This document shows positions 16,634-24,436 of a DNA stretch of 48,126 nucleotides, piece by piece. Numbering within the stretch: the first letter of the stretch is position 1; every line of letters starts with the position of its first letter. This stretch comes from Boseongicola sp. (GTDB lineage: Bacteria; Pseudomonadota; Alphaproteobacteria; Rhodobacterales; Rhodobacteraceae): positions 1-48,126 of the forward strand of contig JAPPCV010000130.1 in assembly GCA_028824715.1 (NCBI GenBank). The letters run 5' to 3'. A program made the translations under genes and the position numbers. The notes under the pieces were generated by a model. It worked only from the letters and a program-made list of their open reading frames with translations, was not told the DNA's origin and searched no databases.

Positions 16634-16972
16634 GCCGGACCCCTCGCGGCCATTTTGGCACCCTGCCAGACTGACGGCAATCTCCGATCGCACCTCGCGC
16701 CGAAACATTGGTGACGCCTCGGAAGACCGCGCGTCGAGCCCCCGTGCAAGGCTGTGCCGGCGTTGGGCGACTGCCCGTCCGTGAGCGCCCTGGCGCTGAT
16801 CGCGCTCGCCGCGCTTGGCCGGCACTCCCGCCCGGATGCCAGCGTGCCATTCCCGAGATTCCACGAACAAGTGCACGTCGCATGACGAGGGGTGACGGCT
16901 GTGCCCGGCATGGCGACGGCTGGCAGGGAGCGGCGCCGCGACAGCGCCCCGCAAGGACTTCCGCCACGCGCT
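16634..16972. other. Gap between rluA-type gene and DUF952 gene
   Basis: About 340 bp hold no gene I can support. Several frames are open because of high GC, but none shows family motifs. The promoter of the DUF952-pyrD pair should lie at the left end of this stretch. Confidence 0.4.
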
Positions 16973-17620
16973 TCAGAACTCCGGCTCCACTGAGAACGAT
17001 ACCGCGCGACCGTCGGCAGGATGCCGGAAGCGCAACGAGGCGGACTGCAGCATGAGCCTGTGGTGTTGCCGGGCCTCTCCCTCCGCGTAGAGCAGATCGC
17101 CAAGAATCGGGTGGCCGATTGCCTGGCAGTGGACACGAAGCTGGTGGGACCGGCCCGTCCTCGGGAAGAGCATGAGGCGGGACTCGTCGGCGCATGCCTG
17201 GACCCGCTCCCATTCCGTCAAGGCCGGCTTGCCGTGGCGAAGATCCACCTTCTGCCGCGGCCGGTTGGGCCAGTCCACCGCGAGCGGCATGTCGATCGTG
17301 CCGGCGCTCCCGGGCACATACCCAAGAACACGCGCCACGTAAGCCTTGCGAACCTGGCGCTTCTCGAACTGAAGTCCCAAATGGCGCTGCGCATGAGGCG
17401 TCAACGCGAAGACCATGACGCCGGACGTGTCCCTGTCCAGGCGATGGACAAGAAGCGTTTCGGGAAAGGCTTCCTTCATCCGGGTCAGCAGGCAGTCCGC
17501 CAGATGACTGCCCTTCCCCGGCACCGACAGAAGGCCGTGAGGCTTGGCTACGACCAGAATCTCGCCGTCGGCGTGGATCACGTCGATCGGAGAGGCCGGC
17601 GGTGAGTACTCGGCTGTCAC
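16973..17620 (-). CDS. RluA family RNA pseudouridine synthase
   Basis: This enzyme isomerises uridine to pseudouridine in rRNA or tRNA. The catalytic motif HRLDRDTSGVMVFA contains the nucleophilic Asp. LVVAKPHGLLSVPG comes before it, and GRSHQLRVHCQAIGHPILGDLLY near the C-terminus is also characteristic. No separate S4 domain is present, as in RluA/TruC-sized members. The frame is open to an ATG at 17743, but that would overlap the upstream sulfoxide reductase by nearly 100 bp. GTG 17620, 25 bp after that gene, gives a 215-residue protein and is preferred. The target uridine cannot be assigned. Confidence 0.87.
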   Translation of the reverse strand: MTAEYSPPASPIDVIHADGEILVVAKPHGLLSVPGKGSHLADCLLTRMKEAFPETLLVHRLDRDTSGVMVFALTPHAQRHLGLQFEKRQVRKAYVARVLGYVPGSAGTIDMPLAVDWPNRPRQKVDLRHGKPALTEWERVQACADESRLMLFPRTGRSHQLRVHCQAIGHPILGDLLYAEGEARQHHRLMLQSASLRFRHPADGRAVSFSVEPEF

Positions 17621-17645
17621 AGCCGCGCGGAACGACCGAAGCCGC

Positions 17646-18107
17646 TCATCGGTCCAACTCGCCGAAGACCGCGTCAAGCATTCCCGACAGGCCCTCGGCG
17701 TCCTCCTGGCTGAACGCGTCCGGCTGATCGCTGTCGATGTCAAGGATCGCGATCAGCCGGCCCTTGCCGTTCCGCACCGGCAGCACAAGTTCGGACCGCG
17801 TGCTGGAGGAGCAGGCGATATGGCCGGGAAAGGAATCGACATCGGGCACCAGTTGAATCTCTCCGGTGCGCGCAGCGGCACCGCAGACGCCTCGGGAAAA
17901 GGGGATGGTCAGGCAGCCATGGCCACCCTGATATGGCCCGATCTTCAGCAGATCGTGCCCGACGACACGATAGAACCCGGTCCAGTCGAACCGCTCGTCC
18001 GAGTGATGCACCTCGCAGGCGATGGTCGCCATCAACGCTGTCTCGTCGGTTTCGCCTTCGGTCAAGGCGAGAACTCTTGCACTCAGTTCCGGATAACTCA
18101 GATTCAT
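17646..18107 (-). CDS. msrC: Free methionine-(R)-sulfoxide reductase, GAF-fold
   Basis: The 153-residue GAF-domain protein matches fRMsr, which reduces free methionine-R-sulfoxide using thioredoxin. All three cysteines important in the E. coli enzyme have counterparts here: GCLTIPF, GVCG and HIACSS. FDWTGFYRV and LVLPVRNGKGRLIAILDIDSD are the other conserved parts. The reductase is cytoplasmic and protects the methionine pool from oxidation. It is followed by the RluA-type gene on the same strand and probably shares its transcript. The upstream neighbour, pcaJ, ends 41 bp away. Confidence 0.9.
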   Translation of the reverse strand: MNLSYPELSARVLALTEGETDETALMATIACEVHHSDERFDWTGFYRVVGHDLLKIGPYQGGHGCLTIPFSRGVCGAAARTGEIQLVPDVDSFPGHIACSSSTRSELVLPVRNGKGRLIAILDIDSDQPDAFSQEDAEGLSGMLDAVFGELDR

Positions 18108-18148
18108 CTGCTGTCTCGCTTTTGGCGTCGGGATCGGACGTCAGGATT

Positions 18149-18826
18149 TCAGCCCAGGTCAGGCGCGACCAAGTCGCCAACCTGATCTGGCGTGGCGAGT
18201 TCGGCCCCGGTACGGGACTGCAGTTCCTCCAGCGAGATCTCCGGCAATTTCTCGCGCAGGACAAATCGCCCGTCAATGACATCAACGACCGCCAGCGACG
18301 TGTAGACGCGCCCGATGCATTCCTTGCCCGTCAGCGGAAACGTGCACTCTTCGACCAGCTTCGGCTTTCCATCCTTGGTAACATGGTCGGTGACAACCGC
18401 GACGCGCTTGGCGCCATGGACCAGGTCCATAGCGCCACCAACGGCGGGCACGCCCTTGGAGCCGACGCGCCAGTTGGCCAGGTCACCACTCTGCGCGACC
18501 TGGTAGGCGCCGAGAATCGCCACGTCCAGATGCCCGCCGCGAACCATCGCAAAACTGTCAGCGTGGTGAAAAAAGGCCGCGCCGGGCTTCAGGGTGATCG
18601 CCTTCTTTCCGGCATTGATCAGGTCCCAGTCCTCCTCTCCAGCCGCTGGTGCCTCGCCGAATCCCAGAACGCCGTTCTCGGTATGGAACACGGCCTGCCG
18701 CCCCTCGGGCTGGAATCGCGCAACCAGTTCGGGAAGCCCGATGCCCAGGTTGACATAGGCCCCGTCACTGATGTCCTGGGCTGCCCGCCAGGCAATCTGC
18801 GCACTCGTGAGCTTCCGGACGTTCAT
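18149..18826 (-). CDS. pcaJ: 3-oxoacid/3-oxoadipate CoA-transferase subunit B
   Basis: This is the beta subunit of a class I CoA-transferase that moves CoA from succinyl-CoA to a 3-oxoacid. The 225-residue protein begins MNVRKLTSAQIAWRAAQDI. It has GAYVNLGIGLPELV and the catalytic Glu in HTENGVLGFG near residue 50. KGVPAVGGAMDLVHGAKRVAVV is the substrate-side loop. ATG 18826 overlaps the end of subunit A. The open frame 88 codons upstream only shadows subunit A. With pobA just upstream, 3-oxoadipate in protocatechuate breakdown is the likely substrate, but acetoacetate (scoB) cannot be excluded. Confidence 0.85.
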   Translation of the reverse strand: MNVRKLTSAQIAWRAAQDISDGAYVNLGIGLPELVARFQPEGRQAVFHTENGVLGFGEAPAAGEEDWDLINAGKKAITLKPGAAFFHHADSFAMVRGGHLDVAILGAYQVAQSGDLANWRVGSKGVPAVGGAMDLVHGAKRVAVVTDHVTKDGKPKLVEECTFPLTGKECIGRVYTSLAVVDVIDGRFVLREKLPEISLEELQSRTGAELATPDQVGDLVAPDLG

Positions 18827-19545
18827 GGGTAGGCCGTCCCGGAGCGAATCAACTCCTCTTCCTGCAGCGGTTCCGGCACCTCCAGCACGGCGTCGACGAA
18901 TATGCCCGGCGTGACTACATGTTCCGGATCGATATCTCCCGGTGCAACGATCTTGCGGGCCTGCACGATCGACACCCCCGCCGCCATGCACATCAGCGGG
19001 CTGAAATTCCGGGCCGCGTGCCGATAGGTCAGGTTGCCGTGCGTGTCTGCCAACTCGGCCTTGATGATGGCTACATCGGCCTGCAGCCAACGTTCCTGCA
19101 CGTATTTCTTGCCTTCGAACTCGGCGACGGACTTGCCTTCCGCAAGCTCTGTCCCATAGCTGGTGGGCGTATAGAATGCCGGAATGCCCGCTCCCGCCGC
19201 ACGGATGCGTTCGGCCAACGTGCCCTGAGGCACCAGTTCCAGCCCGATTTCGTTGGCGAGGTACTTTTCGGCAAACGCCCTCGGATCCGAGGATCGCGGG
19301 AACGAGCAGACCATCTTGGCTACCATTCCTGCGTCTATCATCGCAGCAATTCCGACCCGCCCGTTGCCTGCATTGTTGTTCACGACCGTGAGACCGGCGG
19401 GTGAACCCGTGGCAACGTGGCGGTCGACCAACGCGTGAATGAGTTCCACCGGCGCGCCGGAACCGCCGAATCCGCCGATCATGAGCACGGTGCCATTCTC
19501 GATTCCCGCCACGGCCTGCTCAAGCGAGGAGACGGTCTTGTCCAT
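18823..19545 (-). CDS. pcaI: 3-oxoacid/3-oxoadipate CoA-transferase subunit A
   Basis: The 240-residue alpha subunit has VLMIGGFGGSGAPVELIHAL near the N-terminus, then VNNNAGNGRVGIAAM and CSFPRSSDPRAFAEKYLANEIGLELVPQGTLAERIRAAGAGIPAFYTPT, the standard subunit A segment. NLTYRHAARNFSPLMCMAA comes later. It overlaps pcaJ by 4 nt (ATGG start against its TGA). pobA ends 20 bp upstream, so pobA-pcaI-pcaJ form one unit for 4-hydroxybenzoate use. The other pca genes are not in the window. Confidence 0.86.
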   Translation of the reverse strand: MDKTVSSLEQAVAGIENGTVLMIGGFGGSGAPVELIHALVDRHVATGSPAGLTVVNNNAGNGRVGIAAMIDAGMVAKMVCSFPRSSDPRAFAEKYLANEIGLELVPQGTLAERIRAAGAGIPAFYTPTSYGTELAEGKSVAEFEGKKYVQERWLQADVAIIKAELADTHGNLTYRHAARNFSPLMCMAAGVSIVQARKIVAPGDIDPEHVVTPGIFVDAVLEVPEPLQEEELIRSGTAYP

Positions 19546-19565
19546 GGATTTTCCTTTTCTGTCCG

Positions 19566-20735
19566 CTAGAAGGGCAGCCCGACGTAGTTTTCGGCCAGGT
19601 CGCGGCGCGCGGCCTCAGACGCTGCCAAGTGGCCAAGCGTCGCCCGGCGCATCTCGGAAGCGAAGTCGTCTTCGTCCTCGAACCGGTGGAGCATCATCGT
19701 CATCTGCCAACTGAATCGCATGGCCTTCCATATCCGCTTCAATGCGCGTCCTGAATAGTCGTCGATGCCAGAACGGTCGTCCGAACGGATGGCTTCGATC
19801 AGCGACTGGTAGAGATAGTGCACGTCGGACACCGCCAGATTGAGGCCCTTCGCGCCGGTCGGCGGCACGATGTGCGCCGCATCTCCCACCAGAAAGAGAT
19901 TGCCCCAGCGAAGCGGTTCGGACACGAAGCTGCGCAACGGCGCGACGGATTTCTCGATGGACGGTCCGGTCTGCATCGCGGCAGCGGTTTCGGACGGCAG
20001 GCGGCGCTTCAGTTCGGTCCAGAAGTCATCGTCGCTCCATTGTTCTGCCCGATCGCTGATCGGCACCTGAATGTAATATCGCGACAGGTTTTCGCTGCGC
20101 ATCGATGCCAAGGCGAAGCCGCGCTCGGAATTCGCGTATATCAGCTCTTCCTCGCAAGGCGGGACGCAAGAAAGCACTCCGAGCCAGCCGAAGGGATATG
20201 TCCGTTCGAACTTTCGCCGCCGGCTGCCAGGGATCGCCTTGCGGCTGACGCCGTGGAATCCGTCACATCCCGCCACGAACAGGCAGTCAAGCCGCCTTTT
20301 GTCGCCTTCATGCGTGAATTCAACCACGGATCTTGGCTGGTCCAGTTCGGACAATGTCACGTCTTCGACGCCGTGAAGCACCGTGGTGCCAAGTTCATCC
20401 TGTGCCATGTAGAGGTCCGCTGTGACCTCGGTCTGGCCGTAGACCGTGACATGCTTTCCGGTCAGTGCGCGAAAGTCGATTCGAACCATCAGGTCATTGT
20501 CGGTCAGGTAGCATCCGTCGTGCAGGATGCCTTCGCGGTCCAGTCGGCCCGAAACGCCTGCCTCCCGAAGCATGTCAACCGTACCCGCTTCAAGAACGCC
20601 GGCCCTGATCCGCCCAAGCACGTGATTCCGCGATGCGCGTTCGAGAATCACCGTCTCAATGCCTGCCCGGTTCAGGAGTTGCGAAAGGAGAAGCCCCGAA
20701 GGCCCACCCCCAATGATCGCAACTTCCGCCTGCAT
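19566..20735 (-). CDS. pobA: 4-hydroxybenzoate 3-monooxygenase
   Basis: PobA hydroxylates 4-hydroxybenzoate to protocatechuate using FAD, NADPH and oxygen. The 389-residue reading starts at MQAEVAIIGGGPSGLL, with GGGAGGA 8 nt upstream. The frame is open 34 codons further but without family resemblance. Key parts are the FAD-binding GGGPSG loop, RIRAGVLEAGTVDMLREAG, the VAGCDGFHG motif, and GDAAHIVPPTGAKGLNLAVSDV, the second flavin site. The protein ends ENYVGLPF, as PobA proteins do. Length is the usual one. It heads the pobA-pcaI-pcaJ group. No pobR-type regulator lies beside it. The divergent neighbour is a gamma-glutamyltransferase. Confidence 0.94.
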   Translation of the reverse strand: MQAEVAIIGGGPSGLLLSQLLNRAGIETVILERASRNHVLGRIRAGVLEAGTVDMLREAGVSGRLDREGILHDGCYLTDNDLMVRIDFRALTGKHVTVYGQTEVTADLYMAQDELGTTVLHGVEDVTLSELDQPRSVVEFTHEGDKRRLDCLFVAGCDGFHGVSRKAIPGSRRRKFERTYPFGWLGVLSCVPPCEEELIYANSERGFALASMRSENLSRYYIQVPISDRAEQWSDDDFWTELKRRLPSETAAAMQTGPSIEKSVAPLRSFVSEPLRWGNLFLVGDAAHIVPPTGAKGLNLAVSDVHYLYQSLIEAIRSDDRSGIDDYSGRALKRIWKAMRFSWQMTMMLHRFEDEDDFASEMRRATLGHLAASEAARRDLAENYVGLPF

Positions 20736-20889
20736 GCGACAATCCTCCCGCCGGCAACCATCATCCGCGTCAGTTTGCGATGTCAACCAGACCGAACAGT
20801 GACACCGCATGAAACCTTGGGCCTGCCCGCTTTTCATCCGACCGGCACGTCGCTATTCTTGGCAAATCTACTGGACGGACTCTACCAAC

Positions 20890-22476
20890 ATGCGCAATTT
20901 CCAGCTTCCGGGCCGATCGCCCGTTCTCGCCTCGAACGGAATGGTGGCCACCTCGCACCCGCTGGCCGCATCCGAGGCACTGACCGTGATGAAGCAAGGC
21001 GGGAATGCGGTGGACGCGGCGATTGCCGGTGCAATCCTTCTCGGCGTTTGCGAACCGCACATGACAGGGATCGGCGGCGATTGCTTCGCGTTGATCAAGC
21101 CCGCCGGCACCGACGAGGTAACGGCGATCAACGGCTCGGGTCGGGCACCCGCTGGCCTTGACCCGGACGGCCTGAGACGGGAAGGGATCACGAAGATTGA
21201 GCCTGGCCATCCGGCATCCATCACCGTGCCGGGCGCCGTCGACGCGTTCTGCCGACTGTCGGAGCGCTTTGGCCGGGTTGGCCTCGACCGCTGTCTCGCG
21301 CCCGCGATCCGGTATTTCGAGGAAGGCGTGCCAATTGCGCCACGCACCGCATCTGACATTGCGTCGGCAGGTCCTGAAATGACTGAAGACGCAAGGGCGC
21401 ATTTCCTGAATTCCGGCCGCCCCTATCGCCTCGGCGAGCGCATGCGCCTGCCTGGCCAGGCCGAGATCTTGCGGCGCATCGCCGCAAACGGGCGCGACGC
21501 GTTCTACGAAGGCGAAGTCCTGGACGACATGCTCTCGGCGCTTGCGGATGTGGGCGGAACCCATGTCGCCGAAGACTTCACGGCAACCGAAGCGACGTGG
21601 AGCACGCCAGTTTCCGGGCAGTATCGAGAATTTGATGTCCTGGAGCACCGGCCAAACGGGCAGGGTGCCACAGCCCTGCTGCTCCTGAACATTCTCTCAC
21701 ATTTCGACTTGTCATCCATGGACCCCGTCGGCTTCGAGCGACTTCACATTGAGGCCGAGGCGTCGAAATTCGCCTATGACGCACGAAACCGGTTTCTGGC
21801 CGACCCCGATCACGTGACCCGGCTTGAACACATGCTGGCGGCGGAGACAGCCGAGAAGCTTGCCGCGCTGATCGACGCGGGGAAGGCGACGGCCAATCCC
21901 GCGGCCCTGGCGGAAGACGTGCACAAGGATACGGTCCTGATCGTTGCCGTCGACGGGGACGGGATGGCGGTCAGCCTGATCTATTCGCTTTTCTCGGCAT
22001 TCGGCTCCGGCGTGGCGAGCCCCAAGTTCGGCATTCTCTTTCAGAACCGCGGCTCGGGCTTCAACCTTGCACCTGGCCACCCGAACGAAGCCGGACCGGG
22101 CAAGCGACCCCTGCACACAATCATTCCGGCGATGCGGAAGACCGACGGCAAGGTGGACATGGCCTTTGGCGTAATGGGTGCGCAGTTCCAGGCGGCAGGC
22201 CACGCGCACTTCCTGACGAACATCGCCGACTACGGCATGGACTTGCAGCAAGCCATTGACGGGCCCCGCTCCTTTGCCGATCCGGTCGACGGCACGCTCC
22301 AGGTCGAGGACGGCATTCCGGATTCCACAAAGGACCGGCTTGCGGAGGCCGGGCACAGGCTGTCACGGCCTGACTTGCCCATCGGCGGAGCGCAGGCCAT
22401 CTTGATCGATTGGGAAAACGGCACGCTTACCGGCGCATCGGATCCCCGAAAGGACGGAGCAGCCGCCGGCTACTAG
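20890..22476 (+). CDS. Gamma-glutamyltransferase family protein, without signal peptide
   Basis: The 528-residue reading starts at MRNFQLPGRSPVLASNGMVATSHPLAA. GGNAVDAAIAG, TGIGGDCFALI and PGAVDAF belong to the large subunit. DTVLIVAVDGDGMAVSLIYSLFSAFGSGV marks the autocleavage site, with Thr348 as probable nucleophile. FQNRGSGF and GKRPLHTIIPAM follow. Members cleave themselves and transfer or hydrolyse gamma-glutamyl groups. This one has no secretion signal, unlike E. coli Ggt, so it likely acts in the cytoplasm. The subgroup includes acylase-like and oxamate-type enzymes, so glutathione is not certain to be the substrate. Its TAG lies in a CTAG shared with the convergent hspQ stop. Confidence 0.87.
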   Translation: MRNFQLPGRSPVLASNGMVATSHPLAASEALTVMKQGGNAVDAAIAGAILLGVCEPHMTGIGGDCFALIKPAGTDEVTAINGSGRAPAGLDPDGLRREGITKIEPGHPASITVPGAVDAFCRLSERFGRVGLDRCLAPAIRYFEEGVPIAPRTASDIASAGPEMTEDARAHFLNSGRPYRLGERMRLPGQAEILRRIAANGRDAFYEGEVLDDMLSALADVGGTHVAEDFTATEATWSTPVSGQYREFDVLEHRPNGQGATALLLLNILSHFDLSSMDPVGFERLHIEAEASKFAYDARNRFLADPDHVTRLEHMLAAETAEKLAALIDAGKATANPAALAEDVHKDTVLIVAVDGDGMAVSLIYSLFSAFGSGVASPKFGILFQNRGSGFNLAPGHPNEAGPGKRPLHTIIPAMRKTDGKVDMAFGVMGAQFQAAGHAHFLTNIADYGMDLQQAIDGPRSFADPVDGTLQVEDGIPDSTKDRLAEAGHRLSRPDLPIGGAQAILIDWENGTLTGASDPRKDGAAAGY

Positions 22477-22799
22477 TTCAGTTGCACCTGAAGCGGATAC
22501 TGGCCGTCGTCGAAGTCTCCGAAGAACTCGGGCAGACCCGGGTGCTCGACGGGCTCGCCAGACTTGTCAACGACCAGATTCTGCTCGGAAACATACGCCA
22601 CGTAGTAGCTGTCCTCGTTTTCCGCCAAAAGGTGGTAGAACGGCTGTTCCTTTGAAGGCCGGCTGTCCTCGGGAATCGCCTCATACCACTCCTCGCTGTT
22701 CGAAAAGACAGGATCAACGTCGAAAATGACGCCGCGGAACGGATGTTTCCTGTGGCGCACGACCTGACCCAGCGAATATTTCGCTTTTGACTTGAACAT
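22473..22799 (-). CDS. hspQ: Heat shock protein HspQ
   Basis: HspQ is a small heat-inducible protein that in enterobacteria modulates Lon specificity. It was also described as a hemimethylated-DNA-binding (YccV) domain. The 108-residue protein matches the domain throughout: KYSLGQVVRHRKHPFRGVIFDVDPVFSNSEEWYEAIP, then QPFYHLLAENEDSYYVAYVSEQNLV and a C-terminal acidic tail. GAGGAG precedes the ATG. Its stop codon is the antiparallel reading of the CTAG that also ends the gamma-glutamyltransferase gene, so the two convergent genes share four base pairs. Confidence 0.92.
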   Translation of the reverse strand: MFKSKAKYSLGQVVRHRKHPFRGVIFDVDPVFSNSEEWYEAIPEDSRPSKEQPFYHLLAENEDSYYVAYVSEQNLVVDKSGEPVEHPGLPEFFGDFDDGQYPLQVQLN

Positions 22800-22985
22800 G
22801 GCAGCGACTCCTCGCGTCCAAAGGCGCAGGGCTGCACTTGTCGGTCAATTTGGCGAAAACTTCAACATTCGGGTTGCAGATTGCTGAAACGGCCGCGCTG
22901 CAAACCTGCCTTCCGCACAGCTCTCATTCTTCCCAAGCCAGGAATTTCTTGCTACCCTGCTGGAAAAATTGAGGCGGATCGAGGT

Positions 22986-23564
22986 ATGAGCAGAGTCCTT
23001 TTCGCCGCGTTGCTGCTTGGTCTTCTTGCAGCCTGCGGCCAGCGTGAACCACCCAGGAACCTAGACAACGCTTGTTCGATCGTCAAGCAGCGACCGAACT
23101 ACCTTTCAGCCATGAAGCGGACCCAGAAACGCTGGGGCGTTCCCGTGGCGGTGCAGATGGCGGCGATCTATCAAGAGAGCAAGTTCGACGGCAACGCCCG
23201 CACTCCTCGGAAGTACTTTCTCTGGATCATCCCCGCAGGCCGGCAGAGCTCGGCCTATGGCTACAGCCAGGCCCTGGACGGAACCTGGAAGGAGTATCAG
23301 CGCGAACAACGCGCCTACGGCGCGCGCCGAAACAACATCCGGGACGCGACCGACTTCATGGGATGGTACTTCAAGGGATCGCAAAGGGCCTTGGGCATTC
23401 CACTTCATGACGCCCGCAACCAGTACCTGGCCTATCACGAAGGCCGTGCAGGCTACAGACGCGGCAGTCACCGCAACAAGCCGTGGCTGCTGCGCATCGC
23501 CAACGAGGTGTCGAGCCGAGCCTTGCTGTATGACGCGCAGTTGAGGAGCTGCAGGCGGATCTAG
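22986..23564 (+). CDS. Lipoprotein, SLT-like lytic transglycosylase domain
   Basis: Translation from MSRVLFAALLLGLLAACGQ gives a clear lipoprotein signal with lipobox LAAC (Cys near residue 17). A mature part of about 175 residues follows. WGVPVAVQMAAIYQESKFDG has the Glu-Ser pair typical of the SLT lysozyme-like catalytic centre, and SAYGYSQALDGTWKEYQ is the next conserved segment. The product probably sits in the outer membrane and cleaves peptidoglycan or has a structural role there. The frame extends 35 codons further upstream, but the lipobox fixes ATG 22986, which follows GAGGT. The stop lies in a CTAG shared with convergent lolA. Confidence 0.86.
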   Translation: MSRVLFAALLLGLLAACGQREPPRNLDNACSIVKQRPNYLSAMKRTQKRWGVPVAVQMAAIYQESKFDGNARTPRKYFLWIIPAGRQSSAYGYSQALDGTWKEYQREQRAYGARRNNIRDATDFMGWYFKGSQRALGIPLHDARNQYLAYHEGRAGYRRGSHRNKPWLLRIANEVSSRALLYDAQLRSCRRI

Positions 23565-24166
23565 TTGCCGCGCCGATCTGCTTCCTCGAACTCGATGCTG
23601 AACAGCGAGCCAGGCAGTTCGTCAGGCGTTTCGAGTTGCCCGAGAACGACGGTGGTCTTCGATCCCTGCCCGTCGAAGACCACCCACTGCCGGAGTTCAA
23701 CCGGATTGTCCGTGAACTTGAGCTGCAAGTGGCCGTATTCTGGGTGCCTGGGATCCTGCGCCGTCACGATGGTGGCCGTGCCGTCAAACTCATGGCCTAT
23801 GACCATGTCGCGACTCTTGAAATCGACGTTCCTTTCCAGAATCAGGTTCAAGGGCGTCCTGCTCAGCGGGTATCGCTCCGCACCTGAAATGTTCGACTTG
23901 CCGTCAAAAATGGCGACCTGGCCCCCGCCTGCCATGACCAGGAGGTCTTCGGGTGGATCATACTCGAAGCGCATTCTTCCGGGACGCAAGACGTACAGCG
24001 TGCCAGTCGAGAGCGTGCCGTCATCGTTGATCTGCACGAAATCGCATTTCGCGCGCGTGATCTCCATGATGTAGCGCGAAATCGCGTCCAGAGTCAGCCT
24101 TTGCGCGGCAAGCACGGGTGTCGTCGCCAGGGCGATTCCGCTGGCAAGAAATGTGCGACGTAGCAT
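23561..24166 (-). CDS. lolA: Outer-membrane lipoprotein carrier LolA-like
   Basis: LolA ferries lipoproteins across the periplasm to LolB. The 201-residue reading from MLRRTFLASGIALATTPVLA has a cleavable signal ending in ALA-type residues near 20. Then follows the LolA body: DAISRYIMEITRAKCDFVQIN, GRMRFEYDPPEDLLVMAGG, and a C-terminal part with SLFSIEFEEAD. The unclosed beta-barrel fold is inferred from family. The upstream ATG at 24187 is less likely. It follows ftsK on the minus strand, an order seen in many alphaproteobacteria. The stop overlaps the convergent lipoprotein gene in a CTAG. Confidence 0.86.
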   Translation of the reverse strand: MLRRTFLASGIALATTPVLAAQRLTLDAISRYIMEITRAKCDFVQINDDGTLSTGTLYVLRPGRMRFEYDPPEDLLVMAGGGQVAIFDGKSNISGAERYPLSRTPLNLILERNVDFKSRDMVIGHEFDGTATIVTAQDPRHPEYGHLQLKFTDNPVELRQWVVFDGQGSKTTVVLGQLETPDELPGSLFSIEFEEADRRGN

Positions 24167-24278
24167 CGTGCCTCCTGACCGGATCATTCCAATGATCGTT
24201 CAAGCCGAGAACAAGCACAAATTCGTTGCGGAACCAAGCGACAGATCGTCGAAGCACGCCGGCACACGCATTCTTGAT

Positions 24279-24309
24279 GCGCTCGCCTCTCGCTCGACGA
24301 GGCAAGCGC
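24279..24309 (-). terminator. Long hairpin between ftsK and lolA
   Basis: An 11-bp stem with one mismatch (GCGCTCGCCTC against GAGGCAAGCGC) encloses a 9-nt loop. It lies 128 bp beyond the ftsK stop on the minus strand. No T-run follows on either side, so termination is uncertain. A role in mRNA end formation between ftsK and lolA is equally possible. The rest of 24167-24436 shows no gene. Confidence 0.35.
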
Positions 24310-24436
24310 GCATGTCTCGGCCAACAAGCCCGGAATTCGGCGGATTTGGCCAGGACCTCCGCGCTTGCAGGTCAGCTTGGCGTGGCACGTGCAGGCATCG
24401 CCACTCGCGAAGCCGGTTACTTCATGACAACCCGAA

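Noticed and set aside
16634-16954. N-terminal extension of the DUF952 protein by 107 residues
   Set aside because: The extra part is not family-like, and GAGGGG before ATG 16633 marks the better start.
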